Made by a program: the position numbers and the translations under genes. 64,000 nt of DNA from Apiosordaria backusii. Lineage: Eukaryota; Ascomycota; Sordariomycetes; Sordariales; Lasiosphaeriaceae. Positions 21,154-30,977 of the stretch are shown piece by piece (the stretch's first letter is position 1; the number at the start of each line of letters is the position of its first letter). The notes under the pieces are model-generated. The model had not been told where the DNA came from. It did not search any database and saw nothing but the letters and a program-made list of their open reading frames with translations. The DNA is taken from positions 558,001-622,000 of the forward strand of contig JAUKTV010000018.1 in the NCBI GenBank assembly GCA_030549205.1, in the 5' to 3' direction.

Positions 21154-21793
21154 CTTGACGTCGTTGTTTTTGCTATCAATGTTTGTCTGAGGGTGGTCGA
21201 GGACTCGAAACCGTGGGAATGCAGGAAGTGTGGTGTCACCGCCTCAAGTCCGCAAGTCCGCATTGGGTTGTTAGGTAACGGAAAACGTGGGATTGCTAAG
21301 CACCAAGCCGCCAAAGGGAGCGGGGACGCAGCTTGACAGGATGAGGCACAGAAACCAAAGAGTGACGAACCGCTCCGCAGGTTGAACGGGGTGTAAGCAT
21401 CGTAGTTTGAAGAAGGAGAAAAAGTGAAAAAAGAGAGACAAATGGAACAAACGAGGCTGCCAAAAGCCAGGAGGTGCAGGAATCATGTGCCCTGAACCCG
21501 GGACTGGGGGGTCACAACCTAACGGGAAGTCGGGAGGCCGGCAGGGTCGTGTACACGCACGTCAGCCAAGACTTGTACTGGTACCTGCGCAACAGCGGGA
21601 ACTCCACTGAAGAATGGGTATCTTCTACTGGTTGAAACTCTTAGCGCTCGACGGAAACCGGAAACCCCACCACCAAAACCTTTTCTGGGATGACAGGCCC
21701 CACCACCCGCCTGTTCACAGGGCAATGCCAAGGATCTGCGTCTTGGATGGGCTGGAGATATCGCTGTCATTAATCATGCTTTTCCAAACTCAC
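21154..21793. other. Intergenic between minus-strand genes
   Basis: It contains the promoter of the Vps62-like gene and the 3' flank of the TFIIIC gene. No coding region or repeat could be supported. Confidence 0.4.
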
Positions 21794-23030
21794 TCAGGCC
21801 CCCTCAAGCTCGTCCCATCTACGCGGTGTGATTTGGTTCTGTAAACCACGGCCTGCCTCCGCCCGGTGCTGTGCGCCTGCTCTCGACAAAGCGGACGTGT
21901 CCCTTCTGACCAAGGTGGTCCTCCTCGCCCTCGTCCTCGGCCTCCTCCGCCCCCCGGATCCTCTGACCGGCCCATACGGCCTCTGCTCCACGCCTAGCCC
22001 GGCCTGGATATCGTCCCTTCTCTTTTCTCTGATGCTCATGTTCCTCTGCTGGTCACGGTGTAGCTTCCTTCTTCGCATTTCCTCTACCCTGTCCTCGACC
22101 ATGAGTCGGTTATGTTGAGTCTCCACCGACGTGATGGTAACTTCGTCTGTCTCGCCACGCTTGCGCTTCAGTGATATGAGATCCTCAAGGAAATGCGCCT
22201 GCGGTTGTCGCTGCCCGCTCTTGTCGCCGCCGACGTGCACATAGATGCCGCCGTTGCGTTTGTATCGTGCCGGCAATTCTTCCTCTCGAAAGTCTTCGCC
22301 TGGAACATCCTCCTCATTCAAATCCCCGGTTGGCAGGGTTTTGCTGCGAAGGGTAGTTTCGGTGAAGTTGATTCGGCATGCACTGGCGGCGATCAAGTCG
22401 ATGTTTTGGTTCAGAGTTCTTAGGGCGGGCAGAGGGACTTGGTCATCGTGAGGAGTAAAGATCATCTCGGTGCCGATGTTCTCGCACCATGATCCGCGGA
22501 AGACATGGTTACGGTACGACACTAGCGGCTCCTCCGAGTGAAGTTCGAGTATCTGGATTTCTTCGACTGGCGCATTGGCGTTGGTCGGTAGCTGAATGTC
22601 CTTGTCTCCTTCGTTTTCGGGCTGCAACCGGGGATCTATCGGTGGCTCTGTTGGCGCTCGGGGAGGCTGCAAACCGGAATTGTCGCGTTTATCTGCTTCC
22701 TCTCGCTCGGGTGGTTCGTTATCATCGACATCCTTATCGTCGATGAAGGCGGAACTGGAGGCTTGGGGTTCAGCAGCGTTGAACAGTGGGTTGTACCAAA
22801 CTCGGTACCCGCCGCGCGTGTTGTGGACAATATCATCGGTTCGTCGCTCGAGAAAGTCGCGAACGGAGAGGTCCAGGGTGAGGTAGTAGGTCTGCAGAAG
22901 GTGTCAGCACACACCACTCGGAGGATGCTAACGAACCACATGCCTCAGTCTCGGTAGGCGAGTACTCATACTCCCACTCTTCTTCGTAATCCCCTGCCGA
23001 AGGCGGTTTGCTTTGCACTTGTGACGGCAT
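21794..23030 (-). CDS. TFIIIC triple-barrel subunit (Tfc7/Sfc7-like)
   Basis: Exon 1 is 23030-22944 and exon 2 is 22891-21794, giving 394 residues. The N-terminus DYEEEWEYEYSPTETE joined to TYYLTLDLSVRDFLERR is typical of the TFIIIC subunit that carries the triple-barrel domain (PF10419). The barrel continues at VEEIQILELHSEEPLVSYRN and VFRGSWCENIGTEMIFTPHD. The complex binds the B box of tRNA genes and recruits TFIIIB for RNA polymerase III. The intron (22892-22943, 52 nt) ends CTGCAG after a CTGAC branch, but to keep the frame it must start with GC (GAG|GCATGT). The GT three bases further in would shift the frame. The C-terminal third is basic and Arg-rich. The gene is divergent from HIS7. 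Confidence 0.83.
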
Positions 23031-23372
23031 AGCGCACGATCTTGCTGTTGGTGGAGAGGTAAAGAGGAAGGTGCCGATAGCTCCAAGCGCCGTGGCTGCT
23101 CTGGTAAGTCAAAACAAAAATTCATGGACGCAATGCGCAAAGTTGGCTGGCACTGGGTGGAAGGTTTTCCATGGAGGTTGGTTCCAATTGAATGGATCCG
23201 CAAAGGGTAGCGGTCAAATTCGGCAGAACGGCGAGCATCGATCCTGGCTTGCCGATAGCGGGGTCATTTTGGCTTATCGCAGGTGGGTTCGCCCGCTGTG
23301 ACGGAGCATGCCCCGCCAGGAGATGCCCCGCGAATGTTTTGAATCACAGGGCAGGGGGGGGTCACCAGGGGT

Positions 23373-23379
23373 TGACTCA
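23373..23379 (+). promoter_or_regulatory. CPC-1/Gcn4-type site (TGACTCA) upstream of HIS7
   Basis: A perfect TGACTCA heptamer lies 80 bases before the HIS7 ATG. This is the binding site of the bZIP regulator of general amino acid control (CPC-1, CpcA, Gcn4), which is known to induce histidine genes on amino acid starvation. It also lies within the shared upstream region of the divergent TFIIIC gene. Confidence 0.72.
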
Positions 23380-23458
23380 TTGGACATTGTGCAGTTTCCT
23401 CGCCGCAACACCACGCTGACTTGTCTCGGATCCAGTCTGATTGCAGCCGCAAATCACC

Positions 23459-25181
23459 ATGCCGAAGGTCTATCTCCTCGACTACGTCGCCGGCAACGTG
23501 CGCAGTCTTGTCAACGCGATAGAAAAGTGTGGCTACGAGGTGGAGTGGATCCGGTCACCGGAGGATGTTCCAAAGGCAGAGGTATTGTTTGCTGTCCTCC
23601 GAGAACAAATATGAACCGAGGAGCTGACATGCTGTGGATCACACGTAGAAACTCATCTTGCCTGGTGTAGGACACTTTGGCCACTGCCTCTCACAGCTCT
23701 CGGCCGCCGGCTTCCTCCCTGCGATCCGAGCCCACATCGATGCAGGCAAGCCGTTTATGGGAATCTGTGTCGGTCTCCAAGCTCTTTTCTCCAGCTCGGC
23801 CGAAGACCCAGACTGCCCTGGCCTTTGCCTGATCCCAGGTACCCTCGATCGATTCGACGATAGCCTAAAAGCTGTCCCGCATATCGGGTGGAACAATGCC
23901 TCTTGTCCAACGAATCCAACGCTCTACGGCTTGAGCCCAGACTCGAAATACTACTACGTCCACTCATACAAATATCCATACGTCAAAGGCGAGCTGGAAA
24001 GCCACGGCTGGGCAGTTGCGACGGGAACATATGGCAGTGAAACGTTTGTTGGCGCCGTGGCAAAAGGAAATGTTCTGGCCACCCAGTTCCACCCAGAGAA
24101 GAGCGGCGTTGCCGGTCTTCGGGTGATCCGGTCCTTCCTCGACGGCTCCGGAGCCAAGGCCCTCTCCGAGCATCTTCCACAAGAAAGCTCTGTCGCCGCG
24201 GAACTTGTCCCTCAAGATGGCCTTACGCGCCGTGTGATCGCCTGCCTCGATGTCCGGACCAACGACCAAGGCGATCTCGTCGTCACCAAAGGTGACCAAT
24301 ACGACGTTCGCGAAAAGGGCTCTGATCGAAACGTCCGCAACCTCGGCAAGCCGGTCGACATGGCCAAGAAATACTATGAACAGGGTGCGGACGAGGTCAC
24401 TTTCCTTAACATTACCTCCTTCCGCGACTGCCCCGTCGCTGATCTTCCCATGCTCGAAATCCTTCGGCGCACTTCCGAGACGGTTTTCGTTCCCCTCACG
24501 ATCGGCGGCGGAATCAGAGACACGGTTGACATAGACGGCACCAAGGTCTCGGCCCTCGAGATCGCAACCATGTACTTCAAGTCTGGTGCTGACAAGGTCT
24601 CGATCGGCTCTGATGCTGTCATCGCGGCAGAGGAATACTACAATGCGGGTAAGACGCTGTTTGGCAACACTGCCATCGAGCAAATTAGCAAGGCCTATGG
24701 TAACCAGGCCGTGGTGGTCAGCATCGACCCCAAGCGGGTTTATGTTCCGAAACAGGAGGCCACTCGCCACGCTACCATCCAGACAAAGTTCCCCGGGCCA
24801 AAAGGTGAAGAGTACTGCTGGTACGCTTGCACCATCAAAGGAGGGCGGGAAACGAGGGACCTGGACGTGGTGGAACTCACACAGGCGGTCGAGGCGATGG
24901 GCGCGGGCGAAATTCTGCTTAATTGCATCGATAAGGACGGCACGAACAGCGGGTTTGATCTCGAATTGATTAACCAAGTCAAGGGAGCAGTTCGGATACC
25001 AGTCATTGCTAGCAGTGGTGCAGGTAATCCTGGGCACTTTGACGAAGTCTTTAGGGAGACAACTACGGATGCCGCGCTGGGTGCCGGTATGTTCCATAGG
25101 GGGGAGTACACGGTGCAGCAGGTAAAGGATTACTTGGCTGGGAAAAGGTTGATAGTGAGGAAATTTGAGGGGGACTTCTAA
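23459..25181 (+). CDS. HIS7: Imidazole glycerol phosphate synthase hisHF
   Basis: Two exons, 23459-23581 and 23649-25181, encode 551 residues, the normal length of the bifunctional fungal enzyme. The intron has a CTGAC branch and a GTAG acceptor, and joins KAE to KLILPGVGHFG. The N-terminal glutaminase half has its nucleophile C81 in MGICVGLQALF and the His-Glu pair in TQFHPEKSG. The C-terminal cyclase half starts at RRVIACLDVRTNDQGDLVVT, whose aspartate is catalytic, and has LLNCIDKDGTNSGFDLEL with the second catalytic aspartate. The phosphate-binding loops VPLTIGGGIRD and VIASSGAGNPGH are present. The enzyme makes imidazole glycerol phosphate and AICAR from PRFAR and glutamine in histidine synthesis. 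The TGACTCA site upstream suggests cross-pathway control. Confidence 0.97.
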
Positions 25182-25554
25182 GATGTACAATATTGAGGAA
25201 ATATTGAGGAAATGTCAAACTGCAAGGTAGATAACAGAAAGGAACCAGCGTGTTGTTTGTTGTTGCAATGTATATACTGTCTGACAAAACAGCCACAAGC
25301 CATAGTACTCGGTCGCGAAACACCCTCCACCATTTTCCATGATTTTCTATGGCTTCAACAAAAAAAAAACCCTCGTGCTTCCTACTACCCAGTTAAAACG
25401 AAAGGTGGTATATAGAACGGGGACAACCTCAAGTCCAGACTTTTCTGCACTAACTGCCAGCATCCCATCAGTGAAACCCTTCCAAAGAAAGCCCTTGGCC
25501 GAGAAAAAACAGCGACACACGAAGGACGAAAAGACAACTCCCTACGCCTATCTC

Positions 25555-26545
25555 TTAAAGCTCCATGCCCATGAAAATCCACCTATCGCTAATCACATCG
25601 TAGCCCGAGGACCAAAAGTCCAGCGTCGTAAGCGAAAAACCAGCCCACTGTAAGCCCTTTGTCAAGGGTTTGGCGTCTTCCTCTTCAATGCACCGCTCAA
25701 CGGCAATCACCATGTGCGAGCAACCAAGTGGGCCATCTGCCAGCTCAATTAAGGCTACCAGTCTGTTTGATGTCAGTATGCGGCAAAAGAAAAAGGGAGA
25801 GCAATGGGAGTTGACATACGCCGTCTTCAAATCCCTACCCATCAGGTCGCGGTCGAAAAAGACAAATAGCGTTCTGGAACCAACCCCTTCCTCTTCGCCG
25901 GCTGCAATGTTCTCGGCGATAAAAGCTCTGAACGAACACCCGCCGACGTAGTCCCAGATTTCCATCCAGGCCGGGATTCTTGCTCCCGCTCCGGCGCGTG
26001 CCGCCGTGTACAAGTCCAAGGGACAGTCTTCGGGCGGAGTGAGCTGGGAAGCATAGCGATGCCGAGAATCAGAATTGTTGTTAAACACCCCCGTCAGGAC
26101 CGAGCCCTGCCTCGCCTCGTTCCTCTCACCCAGAAACATGGCGCGCAGCGTCTCGCAAAAGAACCTCTCACATTCTTCCCTGATGCGAAGCGTTGCCCCC
26201 CCTCGTCGGCGTGCAAACTCATTGTTGCCGATGCTAGTATCATGACCGCTGCTGTGCTTGCGACTGACATGACTCCTCGCCTTGGGAGTCAGCGCAAGCT
26301 CGTTGCTGATCGTGATGGCCGCGAGGGGGGGACTTGATGGTGGCGATGGCAGTCCCGTCGAAGGGACCTCAGGAATACCACTCGGCCCCTGCGAGCCCCG
26401 TAGTGCAGTAGTGGAGACCCTTAAGGGAGGGGAGAGACGGGTCGACGAGATAGCAGCTGGCGAGGATGTTGGCCTGGCGGAGAACGTCCTCGCCGTAGTA
26501 ATTATTACTACTACTGTTACTATTGTTATGTTTCATTGGCGCCAT
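25555..26545 (-). CDS. Ornithine decarboxylase antizyme, +1 frameshifted
   Basis: Two frames on the minus strand form one gene. Frame 1 starts at ATG 26545 (MAPMKHNN; a second ATG is at 26536) and stops at the TGA at 26371-26369 after 58 codons (YCTTGLAGAEWYS). Slipping one base at the UCC codon before it continues with EVPSTGLPSPPSSPPLAA and remains open to 25555. One 57-nt intron lies at 25819-25763 (GTATGT, CTGAC, ACAG) and is a multiple of three. The C-terminal half contains WMEIWDYVGGCSFRAFIAEN, LADGPLGCSHMVIAVERC, TKGLQWAGFSLTTLDFW and DRWIFMGMEL, which fit fungal antizymes. The full product is about 310 residues. Antizyme binds ornithine decarboxylase monomers and sends them to the proteasome; high polyamines raise frameshifting and so close the loop. 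An upstream exon is possible. Confidence 0.9.
26351..26368 (-). promoter_or_regulatory. Hairpin directly downstream of the frameshift site
   Basis: On the minus strand GTCCC (26367-26363), a six-base loop and GGGAC (26356-26352) form a perfect five-pair stem, which a G-U pair extends to six. It starts one base after the TGA. Animal antizyme mRNAs use a 3' pseudoknot as stimulator; whether this short stem acts that way is unknown. Confidence 0.5.
26369..26374 (-). promoter_or_regulatory. Programmed +1 frameshift site UCC-UGA
   Basis: Reading the minus strand, the last sense codon of frame 1 is TCC and the next is TGA, followed by G. UCC-UGA is also the shift site of vertebrate antizymes. Both flanking frames encode conserved antizyme sequence right up to this point. 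Confidence 0.88.
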
Positions 26546-26550
26546 TGCTT

Positions 26551-27051
26551 CTAGCCACGTTGGCTGCTTGGGGATAGCTCTGGGAGACGGAAAGGTGGTC
26601 GGTTGAGGGTTGGTGCTGTAAAGCCGGCCGGAGGAAAAGAGACTGAGACACGAGAAGAAGTCGGTGTGCAAGAGGAGAGTCGTCTGTTTTCAGACTTGTG
26701 ATGTTGGTCGAGATGTATTGTGAGGGAAGTGGTTTGGGTATGGAGTGATGTAGCTAGCAAGCTTTCGGGGTTTGTTTCGAGGTCAATCGCAGAGATTATC
26801 GTAGTCGATGTAGGGGTGTTCCAGGGTTTTAGGAAGAAAGGAGTCTGGGGCGGTTTCGGGTTTTGAACCTGGAAATCTCTGGAAGCCAAAAAGCGGCCTA
26901 ACAATTCGCCATTGAAGGTGGGGGTGCTTGGCACCGCTAGGTTGGCAGCCAAGAGCATACCGTCACGTGGTCTAAGTGGTGGGGCAGTGGTGGATTGCCT
27001 GAGAGCGGAAAATGCGCGATTACATACAATAGCTAAACTGGAATTCGTCAT
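26551..27051 (-). other. Upstream reading frame or leader exon of the antizyme gene
   Basis: An ATG at 27051 opens a 166-codon frame (MTNSSLAIVCNRAFSALRQS) that ends with a TAG at 26551, five bases before the antizyme ATG and in another frame. It has no recognised domain. It could be a long uORF, or its first part could be an upstream exon, because a GTATGC occurs just after PPLRPRD. I could not find an acceptor that keeps the antizyme frame, so I leave it undecided. Confidence 0.3.
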
Positions 27052-27959
27052 TTTTACTACTGTAGTGTACATAAACAAGACGAGGCCGAGGGGAACTCGT
27101 CACTAGGTACTGTACACTACAGCGACAATTCCTGGACGGCGAAACAGAGCACAGATCAAGGTCAAACACCCTTGGCGGGCCCCGACTGATGTTCGACACC
27201 CGGTCGGCGGTTGAGGCCCACAGCGCCGAAGCTCCGATGCTGTACTCCGCTCGGCCCTCGTTCGGGCGGGTGTCAGTGGAACTTCCAGGTTCAACGCTGC
27301 CTCTCGGTCAAGCGTGATATCCCGACGAACATGTAGCATAGATGGTCTCTTACTTTGCCGTTTCAATATCTACGTATGCCTGTTCCATATCACCCACTCC
27401 CTATATTACCCTCATTTCTGCAATGATGATACGCGCGCGCACATCGGTGGGCTTAAGTCCGTTTTCCTGTCCCCAGCAGCATGGTTTGCTACGGGTGGTG
27501 AGTCAAACAGGCTGTTGCCCTGTTTGGTTGCTTTTTTATGCGACGAGAAAGGACCATGATCAACCACCCCACGAGCGCCAAGGCTGAATCATTGGTGCAG
27601 GAGTGGGAGTACCTACTGCTGTTCATCAGCTGGTTGTGTACTCGCAGGTGTCGTGGCATACATGTCAAATCGCGGTTTTATCCCATGCCATGCTGTTTCG
27701 AAGAAATCTCACACATTGGGCGACCCTTTTTGGAATGTGGCTGTTGGCTACTCCAATACCACCTATCAGAAGACACCCATGCCCTCCCGGCGACATATCA
27801 CATTTGAAGGCGGACATCCCGTCTCACACCCTCCGAATCTATGCGGATCAGCTGTTTGCATACTTCTGGATGTGGCCTTTCAACCTCACTGCTTTCTTTT
27901 CGTTTCCTCAATCTTCAAATCTTCCTTGCCTGATGGTATTCTGACCACAATAACAGAAG
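27052..27959. other. Intergenic between antizyme and monooxygenase 2
   Basis: This is the shared upstream region of two divergent genes. The open frames in it carry no recognisable motif, and I could not support any further gene. Confidence 0.4.
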
Positions 27960-29365
27960 ATGGCGACATTGCCCAAATCAGTTATCATCGTAAGAGCTTC
28001 GACTCACCAGTCTTTTCTCTTTGTAGGGACGAGTAGCAACAACTAACGTCAAGCAAAGGTTGGCGGCTCCATTGCCGGTCTACTCCATGGCGTATATCTC
28101 AAACGCAATGGCACAAACGTGACCATCTTAGAACAAGACGCCAACGCCATCCGCAGCAGCCATAATGCCGGCATTTGCTTCGGTCCATCAGTTCAGGAAT
28201 TCCTTCGATTATACGATGACACGGGTATCCAGAGCTGCCAACCAGGCGTCATTACCAGATTAGCATATCGTCAGAATCTATATTGGAAAGATGCGAATAT
28301 CGTCAGACACCTCACTAGCTGGGGGTTGCTGTATCGGATTCTGAGGGCTAACTTCGACGGGTTCCCCTCAGAAGCTGTGACCCCGCCGCCTGTGCCGAGA
28401 ACTGGAGATGGGAAGGGCCGGTATCTTTCCGGGAAGAAGGTAACAAGTCTGCAAAAGACAGAGGATGGTGTAGTGGTTAGTTTTGTGGGCGAGGATGGAA
28501 TGGAGGAAAGTTTCATGGCTGATTTGGTCATTGGAGCGGACGGCCTGCACTCAACTGTCAGAAGCTTGGTACAAGCCCCCATGGTAAAGGAGTATTCGGG
28601 GTATATCTCATGGAGAGGAACGGTCTGCGAAGCCGATGTATCGCCTGGAACGGCCGGGTATTTTCAGGATAGGACGGTGCTGGGGTTGTTGAAGGGGACG
28701 TATATTGTGTGGTAAGGCTACCGAGCTGTTCAAGCATCAACTTCGCGTTTCTTGAGAAGCCAGGACTGATGACTCCACCCCATAGTTACATCATCCCTCC
28801 TGATGCCGCTTCCTTCGTCCCCGGCACCCGACTGATAAACTGGGTTTGGTATTGTAACCTGCCCGAGACCCCTGAGACCAACCTTGAGGAACTCCTGACA
28901 GACAGCAACGGACATGTCCACACCAATACCGTTCCTTCGGGGCTCGTCCGTCCCGAGGTTTGGAAGGCACACCTGGCAGAAATGCTTCCATTAATACCGG
29001 CCCCCTTTGCAGAGCTCTTTGCAAAAACCGAAAATCCTTTTGTCACCAAGGTGAATGACGCTCTTTGCTCCAAAGCGACTTTCCTCGACGGGCGAGTCTT
29101 GCTTGTGGGTGATGCGCTGTCGACCTTCCGGCCTCACTTTGCCGTTGCAACAGAGCAAGCGGCCAGGCATTGCTTGGGACTCGGAAGAGTATGGAAGGGG
29201 GAGATGACATTAGAACTATGGGAGAAGGAGGCCGTTCACTATGCCATTAAAATGTGGTTGGGGAGCCGGGTGATTGGGGCAGGGCTGTTACGAGGATGGT
29301 CTGAGTTTTTGTTCTTTGCTTGGGAGTATGTGATGTTTTTTACCATGTCAAAGATAGGCGTGTGA
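27960..29365 (+). CDS. FAD-dependent monooxygenase (dihydroxypyridine hydroxylase-like)
   Basis: Three exons, 27960-27989, 28059-28711 and 28786-29365, give 420 residues. The tiny first exon (MATLPKSVII) joins VGGSIAGLLHGVYLKRNG, which restores the FAD-binding Rossmann motif; intron 1 has GTAAGA and a CTAAC branch. Intron 2 (28712-28785, GTAAGG, CTGAT, ATAG) joins TYIVC to YIIPPD. A DG motif is LVIGADGLHSTVRSLV, and the GD motif is GRVLLVGDALSTFRPHFAVA. The layout is that of flavin hydroxylases related to 2,6-dihydroxypyridine 3-hydroxylase. The C-terminal residues (about 375-420) are aromatic and may associate with membranes. The substrate is unknown. It is only distantly similar to the monooxygenase at 4234, so it is not a recent duplicate. 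Confidence 0.86.
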
Positions 29366-29960
29366 ACCGGAGGTATTTGGGCCACAAAGCCGACTTGTCA
29401 TTTGTTCCTGGTGCAGCACTGGCAGGGGATGGAAGGCTCAATCTCCAAATCTCAACCGTGTTATTTAAGTTTGCATGATCGGCACCGGCACTTGGAGCAG
29501 GGATAACCCCGCGTGACTGTTTGGCTCCCGCAGTTGTTATCGATAAGCCGGCGGAAGGCGGGGGTTTATGTCAGGTGCTCTGCTTGGGTACCACCCTAAG
29601 CACGGGCACGAGGTTGCTGACTCGTTCAGTGATATTGATGGGATGAATGGCAACTGACGGGAGCAGGTGTTTTTAAGCAGACCGTTCGCTTTGCGTTTGC
29701 TTTCTCTGCAAACCAAAACTCACCGGGCTGCCTGTCTCTTGTTCGTATCGCAACGTACACCAGACGTGGTGATATCGTCGACCACTAGCAGCCTCACAGA
29801 GACCCTTCCGTTCTCCTATTCTTTTGGTGGACATCATAAGGTCGCACATATCATCGGACTTTTCTCCGTTCGTCATCTAAAAACATTTCTCATATACTTT
29901 ACTCCCAACACCAAACATTGGCACCTGCCTCCCCACCTCTGCGAACGAACCGATTTCGCA
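29366..29960. other. Intergenic upstream of the Yippee gene
   Basis: No gene is supported. An open frame extends upstream of the chosen Yippee start but lacks an ATG in its 5' part and shows no conservation I can recognise, so I treat it as leader. Confidence 0.45.
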
Positions 29961-30725
29961 ATGTTCGGGGAACTCATCGCTCTCAGCCGCCCACCCCCTT
30001 CACCGACCGAACTAGACCCTTCCGTCCCTAAATTTCCCCGCTATCTTCTTCTCCCTTCCTTCTCTTCCTTACGCCGCCGAAGATGTTCATCGCTGCCACA
30101 CACATATGGAGCGAATTCAGCTTCCTCCGAGAACCGTGCCCTTAAATCCATGGACAGACTCACTAGAACCTCCCCCTCCCTCATTCGCTGCCTGTCCTGC
30201 CGCTCCGATCTTGCCTTTCACTCCCAAGTTGTATCCAAAGGCTTTCATGGCCGCCACGGCAAAGCCCTCCTCGTTGCCCCCCTTTGCACCCCTTCCCATG
30301 ATAGTAATGGCCATGACAAGAGTGCTTACCCTTTCTCGTCTGGTTTAAACAACATCCGGCTCGGACCCACGGAAAAACGGCAACTCGCCACGGGTCCCCA
30401 CGAAGTCGCGGATATCTTCTGCCTCATTTGCGAGACAAAGCTGGGTTGGAAATACATAAAGGCTGACGAACCATCTCAGAAATACAAGGTTGGGAAGTTC
30501 ATACTGGAGGTTGTGCGGGTGGCGGTGGAACAAGGGCTAGAGTTTGAACCGGCGGGGGATCTCAAGCCTGGAAATCAGAAGAAGCAAATCGCTGGGGGCA
30601 AGGGAGGTGTGGTATTTGACTCGGACGATGAGGATGAGTGTGAAGAGTTGTTCAGCGGGGTTTGGAATGCCGAGGATGTTGCGGCAAGGAGAAGGATGGA
30701 CGAAAGGCTGGTGAGGGGACACTAG
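29961..30725 (+). CDS. Yippee/Mis18-type zinc-binding protein
   Basis: From ATG 29961 the product has 254 residues. The start MFGELIALSRPPP and the following KFPRYLLLPSF resemble fungal Yippee proteins, which is why I prefer this ATG. The domain has two CxxC knuckles: C77-C80 in IRCLSCRSDLAFHSQVVSKG and C154-C157 in ADIFCLICETKLGWKYIKA. The block SQKYKVGKFILEV then closes the beta-tent fold. The first knuckle is followed by HGRHGKALLVAP. The spacing between knuckles is longer than in animal YPEL proteins because of a Ser/His-rich loop (about 108-128). The C-terminus is acidic (FDSDDEDECEELF). Family members include Mis18-like centromere factors and E3 adaptor subunits (cereblon fold), but this protein's role is unknown. 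Confidence 0.85.
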   Translation: MFGELIALSRPPPSPTELDPSVPKFPRYLLLPSFSSLRRRRCSSLPHTYGANSASSENRALKSMDRLTRTSPSLIRCLSCRSDLAFHSQVVSKGFHGRHGKALLVAPLCTPSHDSNGHDKSAYPFSSGLNNIRLGPTEKRQLATGPHEVADIFCLICETKLGWKYIKADEPSQKYKVGKFILEVVRVAVEQGLEFEPAGDLKPGNQKKQIAGGKGGVVFDSDDEDECEELFSGVWNAEDVAARRRMDERLVRGH

Positions 30726-30977
30726 TAGTAAACGTGCATCTCTGGCCTGACACCAGGATAACGGCCGGCCGGTTGATCAGAGATAATGGGCTAACGAGAG
30801 GGGCGCGGCATTTCTTTTCTTTACACGATACCCCTTGCAATATTGGTTCAGACAGGAGGATATAGCAGACGAAATACCCAGGGTTATGGTATGATGAAGA
30901 CAATAGACGGAGACAAGTCAGAGAGTAGAATGATATTGGTCATGTATTCATTAGGTATTTGAATCATACACAAGAAC

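Noticed and set aside
23964..25190. 408-codon frame antisense to HIS7
   Set aside because: Its length comes from biased codons on the other strand; the HIS7 frame has all catalytic residues.
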